From KACC-23026 sp963829575 (lineage in GTDB: Bacteria; Bacillota; Bacilli; Bacillales; Sporolactobacillaceae): a DNA stretch of 64,000 nt. Numbering within the stretch: position 1 is the stretch's first letter; the number at the start of each line of letters is the position of its first letter. The position numbers were made by a program, and so were the translations under genes. The DNA lies in NCBI GenBank assembly GCA_963829575.1, contig CAWHJF010000012.1:372001-436000 (forward strand), read 5' to 3'. This document shows, piece by piece, positions 51,093-59,857 of this stretch. A model generated the notes under the pieces. The model saw only the letters and a program-made list of their open reading frames with translations. It did not search any database and was not told the origin of the DNA.

Positions 51093-51774
51093 AGTTCAAA
51101 ATGTCACGAAAAAATATGGACCAAAACGTGTGCTTGATCAGGTGAGTTTTACAGTTAAGCAAGGTGAAGTGGCGAGTTTAATCGGCATTAACGGTGTTGG
51201 AAAGACCACCCTTTTAAAAGCAATTATGGGCCTGACTCCGATTAACAAAGGTCAAATCCGTGTGTTAGGTGAGCCGATTACATATAAGAGTTACGAACAC
51301 ATCACGTTCATTCCCGATTCATGTATTATGCCAATCCGAATGACGACGGAAGCTGCGATTCAATTCATGGAGGATTTCTACCCAAATTGGAACACAGAGC
51401 GCGCCAATGAACTCCTTACCTTTTTTAAACTCAATAAAAGTGAGCGACTGGGTAATTTATCGAAAGGTAATCTTGCGAAAGCCAACTTAGTTTTTGGGTT
51501 AGGCCTTGATGTGGAATTTGTTTTAATGGATGAACCGTTTTCCGGAATCGACTTGTTTAGTCGTGAGCAAATTGCTGAAGTCTTCACAAGTGAATTGGTG
51601 GAATCATGCGGTGTGCTTCTTACCACACATGAAATTCATGAAATGGAGCACTTGATTGATAAAGCGATTTTACTAAATAACGGCGAAGTGACGCGCGAAT
51701 TTTATACGGAAGAGATGCGTGAACAAGAAGGGAAATCACTAGTGGATATCATGAGGGAGGCTTATAAATCATGA
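51085..51774 (+). CDS. ABC transporter ATPase of the GntR-linked operon
   Basis: 229 residues. Walker A GINGVGKTT (about 37-45) and Walker B VEFVLMDEPFSGID are intact, but the signature is LSKGNLAKANL instead of LSGGQ, as in YtrB-like exporters. The H-loop is TTHEIHEME. GGGAGG lies eight bases before ATG 51085, inside the end of the regulator gene. It energises the membrane protein encoded next; the exported substrate (antibiotic, lipid or peptide) is not evident. Confidence 0.9.
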   Translation: MIEVQNVTKKYGPKRVLDQVSFTVKQGEVASLIGINGVGKTTLLKAIMGLTPINKGQIRVLGEPITYKSYEHITFIPDSCIMPIRMTTEAAIQFMEDFYPNWNTERANELLTFFKLNKSERLGNLSKGNLAKANLVFGLGLDVEFVLMDEPFSGIDLFSREQIAEVFTSELVESCGVLLTTHEIHEMEHLIDKAILLNNGEVTREFYTEEMREQEGKSLVDIMREAYKS

Positions 51775-52602
51775 AGCCTTATTTAAAACTTTTAAACTTT
51801 GAGATCAACCGTTTCAGCAAAATGTATGGTTTTCTTTTGGGGTTAACCATTGTTTTACAAATTGTGGGGATTATTGTGCGCTCCCATGCCTACTTGGCTA
51901 ATGCCCACCAAATTATGAGGGACAAACAACTCACCCAGACCCAATATTTGACCCAATATGCCCCCATGAATTTTCTCACCTATTATAACAGCCGGTGGTT
52001 TGTTGGACCTATTGTGATATGTATCGTGGTTATGGTTATTTATGTGTTTGTTATTTGGTACCGGGATTGGTTTGGGAAAAGTACATTAGCCTACCGGATG
52101 TTGACGCTCCCTCATTCAAGATTAAGCCTGTATTTGTCAAAGACTACAGTTATTTTGGTGTGTGTACTTGGGTTCGTTGCACTCCAGACGCTCTTAATTC
52201 CAATTGAAAACCAGCCTGTTTAAAGCCATTGTCCCGACCTCGTTTCGACTCGATCAGGCGAACCTTTTTGAAATGAATCAGAGGGTGTATATGATTAATC
52301 TCTTAATCCCAACAAATTTTTTACAGTTTGTGCTGTCCTACTTGTTAGGTGTGATGATGGTCTGTACGGTGTTTACAGCCATTTTGTTTGAACGAAGCTT
52401 TCATTGGAAAGGAATTGGCTTCGGGATTTTGTATGTAGCATGTGTCCTTGGTGTGTTCATCGGCCCATTGGTTTACAATGGGCGAACCGGTTATTTTTAC
52501 ACCGATGAACTCTTTTGGATCGAGGTCGTGCTTGGGGGTCTACTCTTGGTCTGTTCGATCACAATCGGTGGGCTATTGCTCAAAAATAAAATTACGGTTT
52601 AA
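51771..52602 (+). pseudogene. ABC-2 type permease, split by a frameshift
   Basis: The first frame (51771-52223, 150 residues) starts MKPYLKLLNFEINRFSKMYG and has three hydrophobic segments. It ends TLLIPIENQPV at TAA. A second frame from about 52205 to 52602 (SLFKAIVPTSFRL, then three more hydrophobic segments) continues the protein. Deleting one A from the GAAAACC run at 52205-52211 joins them as LIPIETSLFKAIVPTSF in a permease of about 276 residues. The ATG overlaps the ATPase stop by four bases. Either a real inactivating insertion or a sequence error. Confidence 0.8.
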
Positions 52603-52613
52603 GGAGGGAAAAC

Positions 52614-53753
52614 ATGAGACGCTATTGGAAACTAATCACACTTAGTTTAGCGGTTGTATTGGTAATGGGGCCTTTTTTTATCAAACAGGCGCTTTCACAT
52701 AATGGGCTCCCGGATTATGTTATTCAAGTAAAGAGTGGCAAGGCCTCGCTTGCAAAGAATTTGGTTATTTCAGGGTCGTATACCAACCAATCGGCGAGCT
52801 ATTTGATGAGAACGACAACCAAAGGAACGAACTACCAGACGGGTGGATTGATCGATTCGATCTCAAATCAATTTGAACCCCAAAAACTCCAAGAGCTTCA
52901 GAAACGCGATCGAAATTTTATGAGGGGAAAAGTGAAAAGTCTTAATGCCTTCTATGAAGATTCGCAAATTCTCGCGTATGCATTTGAAGGGACACATAGG
53001 GGTGTTGGGCCAGGTCGGAAATTTGATTTAAAGGTTTCCGTTCTTGATAAAACGAACCACAATGCCACTTATACTATGAGTCTCCCGATTGATTCGTTGG
53101 GGTACTACTTTATGGATGTGGTCGATGTTCAAAGAGTGGGGAATGTCTTAAAAGTCGTGACGCAAAATGGAGGAGCCAAAAAAGAGGACTTTCATGTCTA
53201 CACCATTGATTTTGCCAATCAAAAATTAATGAAGGATGATACGATTAAAAATAATGTAACGAATACTAGCGGTCAATCTTATAATGTCCTCACAGACAAT
53301 CAACCGCTGGGCTCTAACCATGTGATCGTTCTTGTAGGTCAAGTAAAAGGAGCCTTACATTTGTATAAGTGCAATTTAGAATCGATGAAAAGGACAGAGC
53401 TCAAAGTTCCTGAAAAATTAAAGAGTCAGTCAGTCAATCCGATCGCCTTTCATGGAGACCGTTTATACTTCGAACAAGATCAGAGCCACAGTAGTACACT
53501 CTACGAATACAACGTGATGACTCAAAAAGTCGTGAGAAAAGAATCGATAAACAATCCATCTGGTTCATTAGGTGTAAGAATCAATGGTGATTATGCGTAC
53601 CTTTTAAAGGATTCACAAGCGAATAAAGGGACACCGTTAGAAATAATCAATCTAATGACGGGAAAAACCCTTTTAAAAGGTGAGATTGTTCCTAAACAAT
53701 CGATTAAGCAAGTAAAGGGGACAAAGGTTTCATTCTATGACCTGCAATTCTAA
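52614..53753 (+). CDS. Membrane-anchored or secreted protein of the GntR/ABC operon, unknown function
   Basis: A 379-residue protein with an N-terminal hydrophobic helix (about 7-27, LITLSLAVVLVMGPFFIKQA) acting as signal or anchor and no lipobox. The rest is a series of beta-strand-like segments with Gly/Asn/Asp turns (LHLYKCNLESMKRTEL, STLYEYNVMTQKVVRK, TPLEIINLMTGKTLL), suggesting a propeller-like extracellular domain. AAGGAGGG precedes the ATG, 12 bp after the permease. Likely works with the transporter; family not recognised. Confidence 0.7.
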   Translation: MRRYWKLITLSLAVVLVMGPFFIKQALSHNGLPDYVIQVKSGKASLAKNLVISGSYTNQSASYLMRTTTKGTNYQTGGLIDSISNQFEPQKLQELQKRDRNFMRGKVKSLNAFYEDSQILAYAFEGTHRGVGPGRKFDLKVSVLDKTNHNATYTMSLPIDSLGYYFMDVVDVQRVGNVLKVVTQNGGAKKEDFHVYTIDFANQKLMKDDTIKNNVTNTSGQSYNVLTDNQPLGSNHVIVLVGQVKGALHLYKCNLESMKRTELKVPEKLKSQSVNPIAFHGDRLYFEQDQSHSSTLYEYNVMTQKVVRKESINNPSGSLGVRINGDYAYLLKDSQANKGTPLEIINLMTGKTLLKGEIVPKQSIKQVKGTKVSFYDLQF

Positions 53754-53791
53754 AAAATCCTCTGCTCGATCCAAAAGTCGCGACACCCGCT

Positions 53792-53821
53792 TTCTAAAAG
53801 CCGGGGACGCGGCTTTTAGAA
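53792..53821 (+). terminator. Hairpin ending the GntR/ABC operon
   Basis: A perfect 11-bp stem TTCTAAAAGCC/GGCTTTTAGAA with an 8-base loop; no T-run follows, so efficiency is uncertain. Confidence 0.55.
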
Positions 53822-53912
53822 TGAGAAGAATTGGACATTTCTTGATGGGTTCGATAGGATGATACTAATTATGGAAACCAATAGAGTATGTTTTGGAAGG
53901 AACGAAGACAGT

Positions 53913-55115
53913 ATGACACACACACCACTTATTCAATTACAACTTAAAGCCCGTCATGAAGCGCGCTATAAAAAAGGGGAACCACTTTTGGTGAAAGAGG
54001 CGGTCCAAAACCCGGAACGTCTATCAAAAGAAGGACAAATTGTCGAACTTTTAGATTCAAAAAATCAATATCTAGCAACAGGTTATTATGGTCGGCAAAA
54101 TAAGGGTCTTGGATGGCTCTTGACACATAATCGGAAAGAAGTCATTGATCAAGCTTTTTTTACGAAGAAGTTGGCCAAAGCCTTGGCGATTCGTGCGCCT
54201 TTTTTTCAAAGCTCAGAGACAACAGCCTTTCGCGTTTTTAATGGAGAAGGGGACGGAATTGGCGGTCTGACTGTTGACTATTTCAACGGGTATTATGTGA
54301 TTAACTGGTATAGTGAAGGGATCTACGCGTTTCGCGACTTGATTGTACACGCTTTGACAACCGTTGGCGCAATTAGTGGGATCTATGAGAAGAAACGCTT
54401 TGATTCGGATGGGCACTACATTGATGATGATGATTTCGTGTGGGGGGAACGTGCCGAGTTCCCATTGATTGTTAAAGAGAATGGCGTTCAGTTTGCGGTC
54501 TATCTGAATGAAGGGGCAATGGTTGGTGTCTTCTTAGATCAACGGAATGTCCGCGAGCGAATTCGGGCGTCGTATTCAGCAGGCCGCACGGTTCTAAATA
54601 CCTTCTCTTACACGGGCGCTTTTTCGGTGTATGCGGCTTTGGGAGGCGCAACGAAAACGACGAGTGTCGATTTGGCCAACCGCAGTCGCAGAAAGACAGA
54701 GGAGCAGTTTGAAATCAATGGGATTGATCCAGAAACACAAGAGATTTTAGTGATGGATGTCTTTGACTATTTTAAGTACGCGGTTAGAAATCACTTGCAA
54801 TTTGATACAGTTGTTCTCGATCCACCAAGCTTCGCACGTTCCAAAAAACGGATGTTTCGGGCTGAAAAAGACTACACTGCACTATTGAAAGAGGCGATCA
54901 CCATTACATCATCTGGCGGAACAATCGTCGCCTCGACCAACGCCAGTACATTTGGAATGAAGAAGTTTAAACAATTCATTCAACAAGCCTTTCAGGAAAC
55001 AGGCAAAACGTACCGCATCTTAGAAACCTTCTCACTGCCAGAAGATTTCAAAACAGACCCCGCCTTTCCAGAAGGCAATTATTTAAAAGTGGTGTTTGTG
55101 GAGAAGTTGGGGTAG
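53913..55115 (+). CDS. Class I rRNA methyltransferase, RlmI-like
   Basis: About 400 residues: N-terminal PUA-type domain (about 10-85, LLVKEAVQNPERLSKEGQIV), a middle domain (FNGEGDGIGGLTVDYFNGYY), then a Rossmann SAM methyltransferase with VLNTFSYTGAFSVYAALGGA (motif I) and VVLDPPSFARSKKRMF (DPPSF motif IV). This layout is that of RlmI/YwbD 23S rRNA cytosine-C5 methyltransferases. ATG 53913 has GGAAGGA upstream; the frame is open to 53859. The target base is inferred from family only. Confidence 0.87.
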   Translation: MTHTPLIQLQLKARHEARYKKGEPLLVKEAVQNPERLSKEGQIVELLDSKNQYLATGYYGRQNKGLGWLLTHNRKEVIDQAFFTKKLAKALAIRAPFFQSSETTAFRVFNGEGDGIGGLTVDYFNGYYVINWYSEGIYAFRDLIVHALTTVGAISGIYEKKRFDSDGHYIDDDDFVWGERAEFPLIVKENGVQFAVYLNEGAMVGVFLDQRNVRERIRASYSAGRTVLNTFSYTGAFSVYAALGGATKTTSVDLANRSRRKTEEQFEINGIDPETQEILVMDVFDYFKYAVRNHLQFDTVVLDPPSFARSKKRMFRAEKDYTALLKEAITITSSGGTIVASTNASTFGMKKFKQFIQQAFQETGKTYRILETFSLPEDFKTDPAFPEGNYLKVVFVEKLG

Positions 55116-55147
55116 TGTGAGTCGAGTCAAGTAAAACCCTGTTCTAG

Positions 55148-55366
55148 CTAAGAATAGTAAATTTTAACAAAAAACAGGTTGCCGGAAAACTCGGCAACCT
55201 GAAAATTTATTTTAAAGTCTTTTTTTAAGTTAAGGAATCCTGCAGGAGGTGTTACTGTATTAGGAGTGATGAAACTTGCATTCGAATGGCTAGTTGCTCC
55301 GACGACTCCACTACCTACGGTAAAAACGCCTAATGCTAAGACTAATGCTAAAATTGCTTTTTTCAT
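55148..55366 (-). CDS. Small secreted peptide gene overlapping the HD-GYP gene
   Basis: A 72-residue product: signal peptide (MKKAILALVLALGVFTVG, likely cut after VGA at residue 24) then a Ser/Thr/Pro-rich segment (SHSNASFITPNTVTPP). GAGGAGAG precedes the ATG, whose ATGA overlaps the HD-GYP stop. The last 17 codons read through a perfect terminator (55201-55168), which is abnormal. Removing one A from the A7 run at 55220-55226 would end the protein at LNLKKTLK just before the terminator. The arrangement resembles Phr-type signal peptide genes, but no function is shown. Confidence 0.65.
   Translation of the reverse strand: MKKAILALVLALGVFTVGSGVVGATSHSNASFITPNTVTPPAGFLNLKKDFKINFQVAEFSGNLFFVKIYYS
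55168..55201 (-). terminator. Terminator of the HD-GYP/peptide unit
   Basis: A perfect 10-bp stem CAGGTTGCCG/CGGCAACCTG with a 7-base loop, followed on the minus strand by TTTTTTG. It lies inside the 3' end of the small peptide frame. Confidence 0.92.
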
Positions 55367-56280
55367 GTGACACTCTCCTCTTGGTTTAATATTGATAAAA
55401 AGGCATCCACGGCCATAGGATGGTACATGGTACCTTTGCATCTAATGAGTTCTTCAATCGCTTCTTCCTTACTGCGTGCTTTTTGATACACGCGATCAAC
55501 AGTCATTGCATCATAGGAATCGACAACTGTGATGATGGATGCAAGTAAATTAATTTCGTCCCCCGCTAAGCCCAAGGGATACCCTTTTCCGTCATAGCGT
55601 TCATGATGTTGTTCAACAACTATACCAACTTGATTTAAAATGGGAATCCCTGTGTCGATTAATATTTCTTTGCCAAAGGTGCTATGTTGTTTAATGAGTT
55701 CCCATTCAGTGCTATCCAATTTTCCGGGTTTATTTAAAATAGACTCAGGGATACAAATTTTCCCCACGTCATGCAGATAAGCCGCAAAATTTAGAATTTG
55801 TAACTCCCAAACTGGAAGCTTGAGATGCTTTCCAATTTTCAAACTGTAATCGGAAATTCTATAGCAATGATTAGCTGTATAATTGTCTTTCTTTTCAACT
55901 TCAATAACTAAATCTTTTAAACGTTTCATAACGCCGCTATATACATGAAAAACGGGTTGACTAGAGACGTATAAAAATTCTGTATCTTCTAATGCCATAA
56001 ATAGGACGGAGTCTTTAACCGGGTTTCCACTTAAAAAATCTCCTTGTTTGAATACTATATAAGGGTCTCGGTCAGAATTTAATGCAGATAGAGAACCTTT
56101 CAAAATTTGAATGTATTCTAAGGCTTCCCAGCCATCTTCAGGAATTAAACCCCAATGGTAGCCTTTTTCAAGTTTATGGTGAATGATTTCAACTCCATTG
56201 TTACTAGAAGCAACTAATGTGAATTCTAACCCATTTATTGTAACATGTTCAATCGCTTCATTAATAGTTAAGCCTTTCAA
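55363..56280 (-). CDS. HD-GYP domain phosphohydrolase with N-terminal cupin-like domain
   Basis: About 305 residues. The N-terminal 110 look like a cupin/AraC-type small-molecule domain (EYIQILKGSLSALN, FKQGDFLSGNPVKD). The HD-GYP domain covers about 115-300 with HDVGK (170-174), then HHERYDGKGYP (225-235). HD-GYP enzymes usually hydrolyse cyclic di-nucleotides; the metal ligands seen are present. There is no receiver or membrane domain. TTG 56280 is taken as start, with GAGGGG six bases upstream. The stop overlaps the small secreted-peptide gene. Confidence 0.85.
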   Translation of the reverse strand: MKGLTINEAIEHVTINGLEFTLVASSNNGVEIIHHKLEKGYHWGLIPEDGWEALEYIQILKGSLSALNSDRDPYIVFKQGDFLSGNPVKDSVLFMALEDTEFLYVSSQPVFHVYSGVMKRLKDLVIEVEKKDNYTANHCYRISDYSLKIGKHLKLPVWELQILNFAAYLHDVGKICIPESILNKPGKLDSTEWELIKQHSTFGKEILIDTGIPILNQVGIVVEQHHERYDGKGYPLGLAGDEINLLASIITVVDSYDAMTVDRVYQKARSKEEAIEELIRCKGTMYHPMAVDAFLSILNQEESVT

Positions 56281-56533
56281 AATCAACCCCTCGTTTCGAG
56301 CAAATAGATCTGAAGGTATATTAGTAAGTTTTGCCCAATTCTAGTAATATATCCTAACTATACTATTTCAAGTTAAAAAAACAATAGGTAATTATAACTG
56401 AATTAAATGGGGCGCTACTTTGGACTATCAGTCTTTAGTTGATTAAATTCTATCATTAAATAAGCAAATTGGAAATGAGATTTCAAAAATTAACATAAAA
56501 TCAATGAAACGACTTTTTCGAATGAGACCCCTA

Positions 56534-57787
56534 TCAAATTTTAAATTGATCAACCAACAGCTGGAGGGTTTCCGCTGTTTTTGCAAGATTTAAGGAAGCG
56601 GATGTAATTTCTTCCATAGAAGCCAATTGCTCCTGGGCAGAGGCAGACACCGTTTGACTATTAGAAACTGCGGTTTCCGTGATACTCGCAATCTGAGAAA
56701 TGAGACCCAATACCCGTTCAGAATACTCCGTAACCTGACTAGAATGGGTCGAAACATCCTTAATTAATTGATTGGCTTCAGCCGATGAACGTTTAATTTG
56801 TTCAAAGGATTGCCCTGCAAATTCGATCCCTTCTTTGCTCGTTTTGACTTCATTTCCAGCTTGTGTAGTGGACTGTACGGCTTTAGACGTCATGCCTTGA
56901 ATAGACTGAATCAATTCGATAATTTGACCCGCAGATTGAGCGGATTGTTCAGCGAGCTTTCTTACTTCATCTGCAACCACCGCAAAGCCCCGGCCATTTT
57001 CTCCTGCACGTGCAGCTTCAATCGCAGCATTCAGGGCGAGAAGGTTCGTTTGTTCTGAGATTTCAGTAATGACGTTTGTGATCAAACCAATTTCGTTTGA
57101 ATGGTGATTAAGGGTTGAGATGACGTCCTTTAAATCATTCATTGAGGAATCCAGGCGGGTCATATCTTCAATGACATGCTCAACCTTCTGAGAACCCGCT
57201 TGAGCAGTATCCAATACAACACGTGCCGATTGCGAAGCATGGTGGGAATGACTGGAAACCTGCTTCATCCCAGACGACATTTGGCTCACCGCGTCCAACC
57301 CCTCCTGGACACTCAAGTGTTGTTGCTCAGAGCCCGAAGCGACCTCATGAATGGCACTTGCCATTTGGTTTGAACCAGCGGTGGTTTGCTCAGCACTAGA
57401 AGACAATTCTTCAGATAAAGCGTTGACCGTTACGGACGCTTCATTGACTTCTTTTATAATAGCGTTCCAAGTGTCACGCATTTGATTCATAGAGTCTACG
57501 ATTCCACTTAACATGCCTGCCTTTTTCGGGTCGGCGTTGACCGTTAAATCCCCGTTTTTGAGGGCATCCACATAAGTCACAATCGTTCCAATCGGGGCGA
57601 CAAACCGCTTGTGATTCATTGCAGCTGAAACTATTCCTAATAGGACTCCAAAAAGAAGGGTGATAAGTAGACTAACAACGAAGTGAAGGCCGCTGATCCC
57701 GTTATACAAGCAAACGATCACTCCGATTAAAAGAGTGCCTGGTATAACGCTTAGCAACGTACGAAATATGTAATGGATGACGTTCAT
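56534..57787 (-). CDS. Methyl-accepting chemotaxis protein without extracellular sensor
   Basis: A 417-residue receptor. Two hydrophobic helices (about 8-28 and 34-56) are separated by only a few residues, so there is no ligand-binding domain outside. A HAMP-like linker follows (PIGTIVTYVDALKNGDL), then the signalling domain with the hairpin tip EISEQTNLLALNAAIEAARAGENGRGFAVVADEVRKLAEQS. It probably senses membrane or cytoplasmic state, or acts with a partner. GGGGGG lies before the ATG. The HD-GYP gene follows 250 bp downstream on the same strand. Confidence 0.92.
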   Translation of the reverse strand: MNVIHYIFRTLLSVIPGTLLIGVIVCLYNGISGLHFVVSLLITLLFGVLLGIVSAAMNHKRFVAPIGTIVTYVDALKNGDLTVNADPKKAGMLSGIVDSMNQMRDTWNAIIKEVNEASVTVNALSEELSSSAEQTTAGSNQMASAIHEVASGSEQQHLSVQEGLDAVSQMSSGMKQVSSHSHHASQSARVVLDTAQAGSQKVEHVIEDMTRLDSSMNDLKDVISTLNHHSNEIGLITNVITEISEQTNLLALNAAIEAARAGENGRGFAVVADEVRKLAEQSAQSAGQIIELIQSIQGMTSKAVQSTTQAGNEVKTSKEGIEFAGQSFEQIKRSSAEANQLIKDVSTHSSQVTEYSERVLGLISQIASITETAVSNSQTVSASAQEQLASMEEITSASLNLAKTAETLQLLVDQFKI

Positions 57788-58024
57788 GATTTCCCCCCTA
57801 AACCTGTGTGTGAAAAAGTTCTAAATATTATAAACAAGTTTATTATATAGGTAAAAATTAGGAACGACAATCCTTGTTTTTGAGAGGAACAAATCTAAAC
57901 TACTATAAGCAGCATTAGTTTTAATAGAATGAGTGGAAAGTGATAGAGCACCATCCTATGTACTTAATATAGAATTGCATCCACAGCGTTCCGCTATCCC
58001 AAGCAAAGGTTCTTCCATCAAAGA

Positions 58025-58052
58025 AAGATCCGGTCGCATGCGACCGGATCTT
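58025..58052 (-). terminator. Perfect palindrome after pepT
   Basis: A 28-bp perfect palindrome (AAGATCCGGTCGCA and its complement), immediately past the pepT stop; only a short T-rich tail follows. Confidence 0.65.
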
Positions 58053-58057
58053 CGTCA

Positions 58058-59290
58058 TTAACCTTTTTCGGCAAAGCGCTTGGTGATTTCGACAATCACT
58101 TGGCTTGCTTTTTCCATCGCTTGAAGAGAGATGAATTCGAATTTACCATGAAAATTTTCTCCACCTGCAAAGAGGTTTGGAGTTGGAAGTCCCATATATG
58201 AAATCTGAGAACCATCTGTTCCACCGCGGATCGGCTCGATAATCGGTTCAATATCTAGAGCCTTCATCGCATCGGAGGCGACGGTGACAATATCCATGAC
58301 CGGCTCAATTTTTTCTCTCATATTATAATATTGATCATGCAGGTCTAACTGTATGGCGTCCGATCCATATGTATCGGCTACTTCTTGGACGAGAGCAGTG
58401 AGCGTTTGTTTTCGCTCTTCAAATTTTTCACGGTCAAAGTCTCGAATGATATAGGAGAGTGTGGTCGTTTCTACATCCCCATTAAATGAAATGAGATGAT
58501 AAAACCCTTCGTAGCCTTCTGTAAATTCGGGCGCTTCTTTTGCCGGAAGTTTGGCGTGCAGGTCCATGGCAAGCTTCATGGAGCTGAGCATTTTGCCTTT
58601 CGCTGTTCCCGGGTGGACATTAGTTCCCTTTATTGTGACTTTTGCTGCCGCCGCGTTAAAGCTTTCGTACTGGAGTTCCCCAAGCGGACCTCCGTCTACA
58701 GTGTAGGCGTAATCAGCACCAAAGGCTTTAACATCAAATTTATGTGGCCCTCTGCCAATTTCTTCATCCGGTGTAAATGCCACACGAATCCGGCCATGTT
58801 TGATTTCGGGATGTTTGAGAAGATAATCCATTGCTGTCATAATCTCGGCAACACCTGCTTTGTCATCTGCTCCAAGAAGTGTTGTACCGTCTGTCGTGAC
58901 AAGGGTATGTCCAATATAATTGGCCAGGTTCGGAAAGTTCTTAGGGGAGAGCGTGACGCGGTTTTCCTTGTTCAAAAGAATGTCGCCACCGTCGTAAGAG
59001 TCGACAACCTGTGGATTCACGCCTGCTCCAGTAAAATCTGTAGCGGTATCGACGTGAGCTAAAAAGCCAATAGTCGGCACGGATTGATCCGTGTTGCTTG
59101 GCAGTGTCGCCATAACATAGCCATTGTCATCCATGCTCACGTCAGACATCCCAATTTCTTTTAACTCTTTGACAAGTTGTTTCGCGAGATCAAGTTGTCC
59201 GGGTGTTGAGGGACAAGTCTCGATGTCTTCATTGGATTGTGTATTGACTTTTACATAAGAAATAAAGCGGTTTAACAGATCATTTTTCAT
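58058..59290 (-). CDS. pepT: Peptidase T (tripeptide aminopeptidase)
   Basis: Zinc-dependent M20 aminopeptidase removing N-terminal residues from tripeptides (410 residues). Metal and catalytic motifs: FLAHVDTATDFTG (His, Asp), LLGADDKAGVAEI (bridging Asp), FTPDEEIGRGP (Glu pair), YTVDGGPLGEL and GGTDGSQISYMGLPTPNLFAGGENFHGKFE region with the last His. ATG 59290 has TAGGAG eight bases upstream; the frame extends to 59317 without better signals. Monocistronic. Confidence 0.95.
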   Translation of the reverse strand: MKNDLLNRFISYVKVNTQSNEDIETCPSTPGQLDLAKQLVKELKEIGMSDVSMDDNGYVMATLPSNTDQSVPTIGFLAHVDTATDFTGAGVNPQVVDSYDGGDILLNKENRVTLSPKNFPNLANYIGHTLVTTDGTTLLGADDKAGVAEIMTAMDYLLKHPEIKHGRIRVAFTPDEEIGRGPHKFDVKAFGADYAYTVDGGPLGELQYESFNAAAAKVTIKGTNVHPGTAKGKMLSSMKLAMDLHAKLPAKEAPEFTEGYEGFYHLISFNGDVETTTLSYIIRDFDREKFEERKQTLTALVQEVADTYGSDAIQLDLHDQYYNMREKIEPVMDIVTVASDAMKALDIEPIIEPIRGGTDGSQISYMGLPTPNLFAGGENFHGKFEFISLQAMEKASQVIVEITKRFAEKG

Positions 59291-59340
59291 AGGGTTCACT
59301 CCTAGCGTAATGCCCATTTTTCCATTTATTATAGCATAGG

Positions 59341-59368
59341 AAAAGCCACACCCAATAAAGTGTGGCTC
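59341..59368 (-). terminator. Terminator after the coat gene
   Basis: An 8-bp stem AGCCACAC/GTGTGGCT with an 8-base loop, TTTT following on the minus strand. Confidence 0.8.
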
Positions 59369-59439
59369 TGAAGTCCATTAAAACAGTTTAAGTCTGATTA
59401 AACAAAGAAGCGTTCCCGTGTAGTTGAACGGTTACCCTG

Positions 59440-59637
59440 TTAGCAGCAGTCCGTTGGATAGCCTGGATCGTTCACAACATTCTGTACGACAGGTTGATAA
59501 ATATGATGTGGAACGTTAACGATGTTTTGTCGATTTACAATGACAACGGGGTGAACGTAAGGAACCACTCTTGGCACATAACAATCTCTCACAACATATT
59601 GTGGTGGGCATTGAATTGGTCCACATTGTTCGTTCAT
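59440..59637 (-). CDS. Spore coat protein, CotD-like
   Basis: A 65-residue protein rich in Pro, Val, Tyr, His and Cys (CPPQYVVRDCYVPRVVPYVH, HHIYQPVVQNVV, ending DCC). This composition and the RDCYVPRVVPYVHPV pattern match CotD-family spore coat proteins. GGAGG is nine bases before ATG 59637 (TTG 59640 also possible). It shows that the organism sporulates; expression would be in the mother cell under a sporulation sigma factor, though I could not place the promoter. Confidence 0.8.
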   Translation of the reverse strand: MNEQCGPIQCPPQYVVRDCYVPRVVPYVHPVVIVNRQNIVNVPHHIYQPVVQNVVNDPGYPTDCC

Positions 59638-59857
59638 CAACTAACACCTCCATTACTGTTTACTTTATTACATGCAAAGAATGGGTTATTGGTAACGGAC
59701 AAACGTCTAATTAAGCTCGTTTTTTTATAAATAAGCACTTACAAATATTGGACATTAATAGCTAAGCGTTTATTTTAAAAGTGAATGAGAAGAATTCGAT
59801 TATTTGGGGATTGAAATATCATTCAATAAATGATCAAATAGGAGAGGAGGTGGGGAC

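Noticed and set aside
51085..51774. Degenerate ABC signature (LSKGN) as evidence of an inactive ATPase
   Set aside because: YtrB-like exporters commonly deviate here; Walker A, Walker B and H-loop are intact.
53859..53912. Upstream extension of the RlmI-like gene by 18 codons
   Set aside because: No ribosome site at 53859, while ATG 53913 has GGAAGGA and fits the PUA-domain start.
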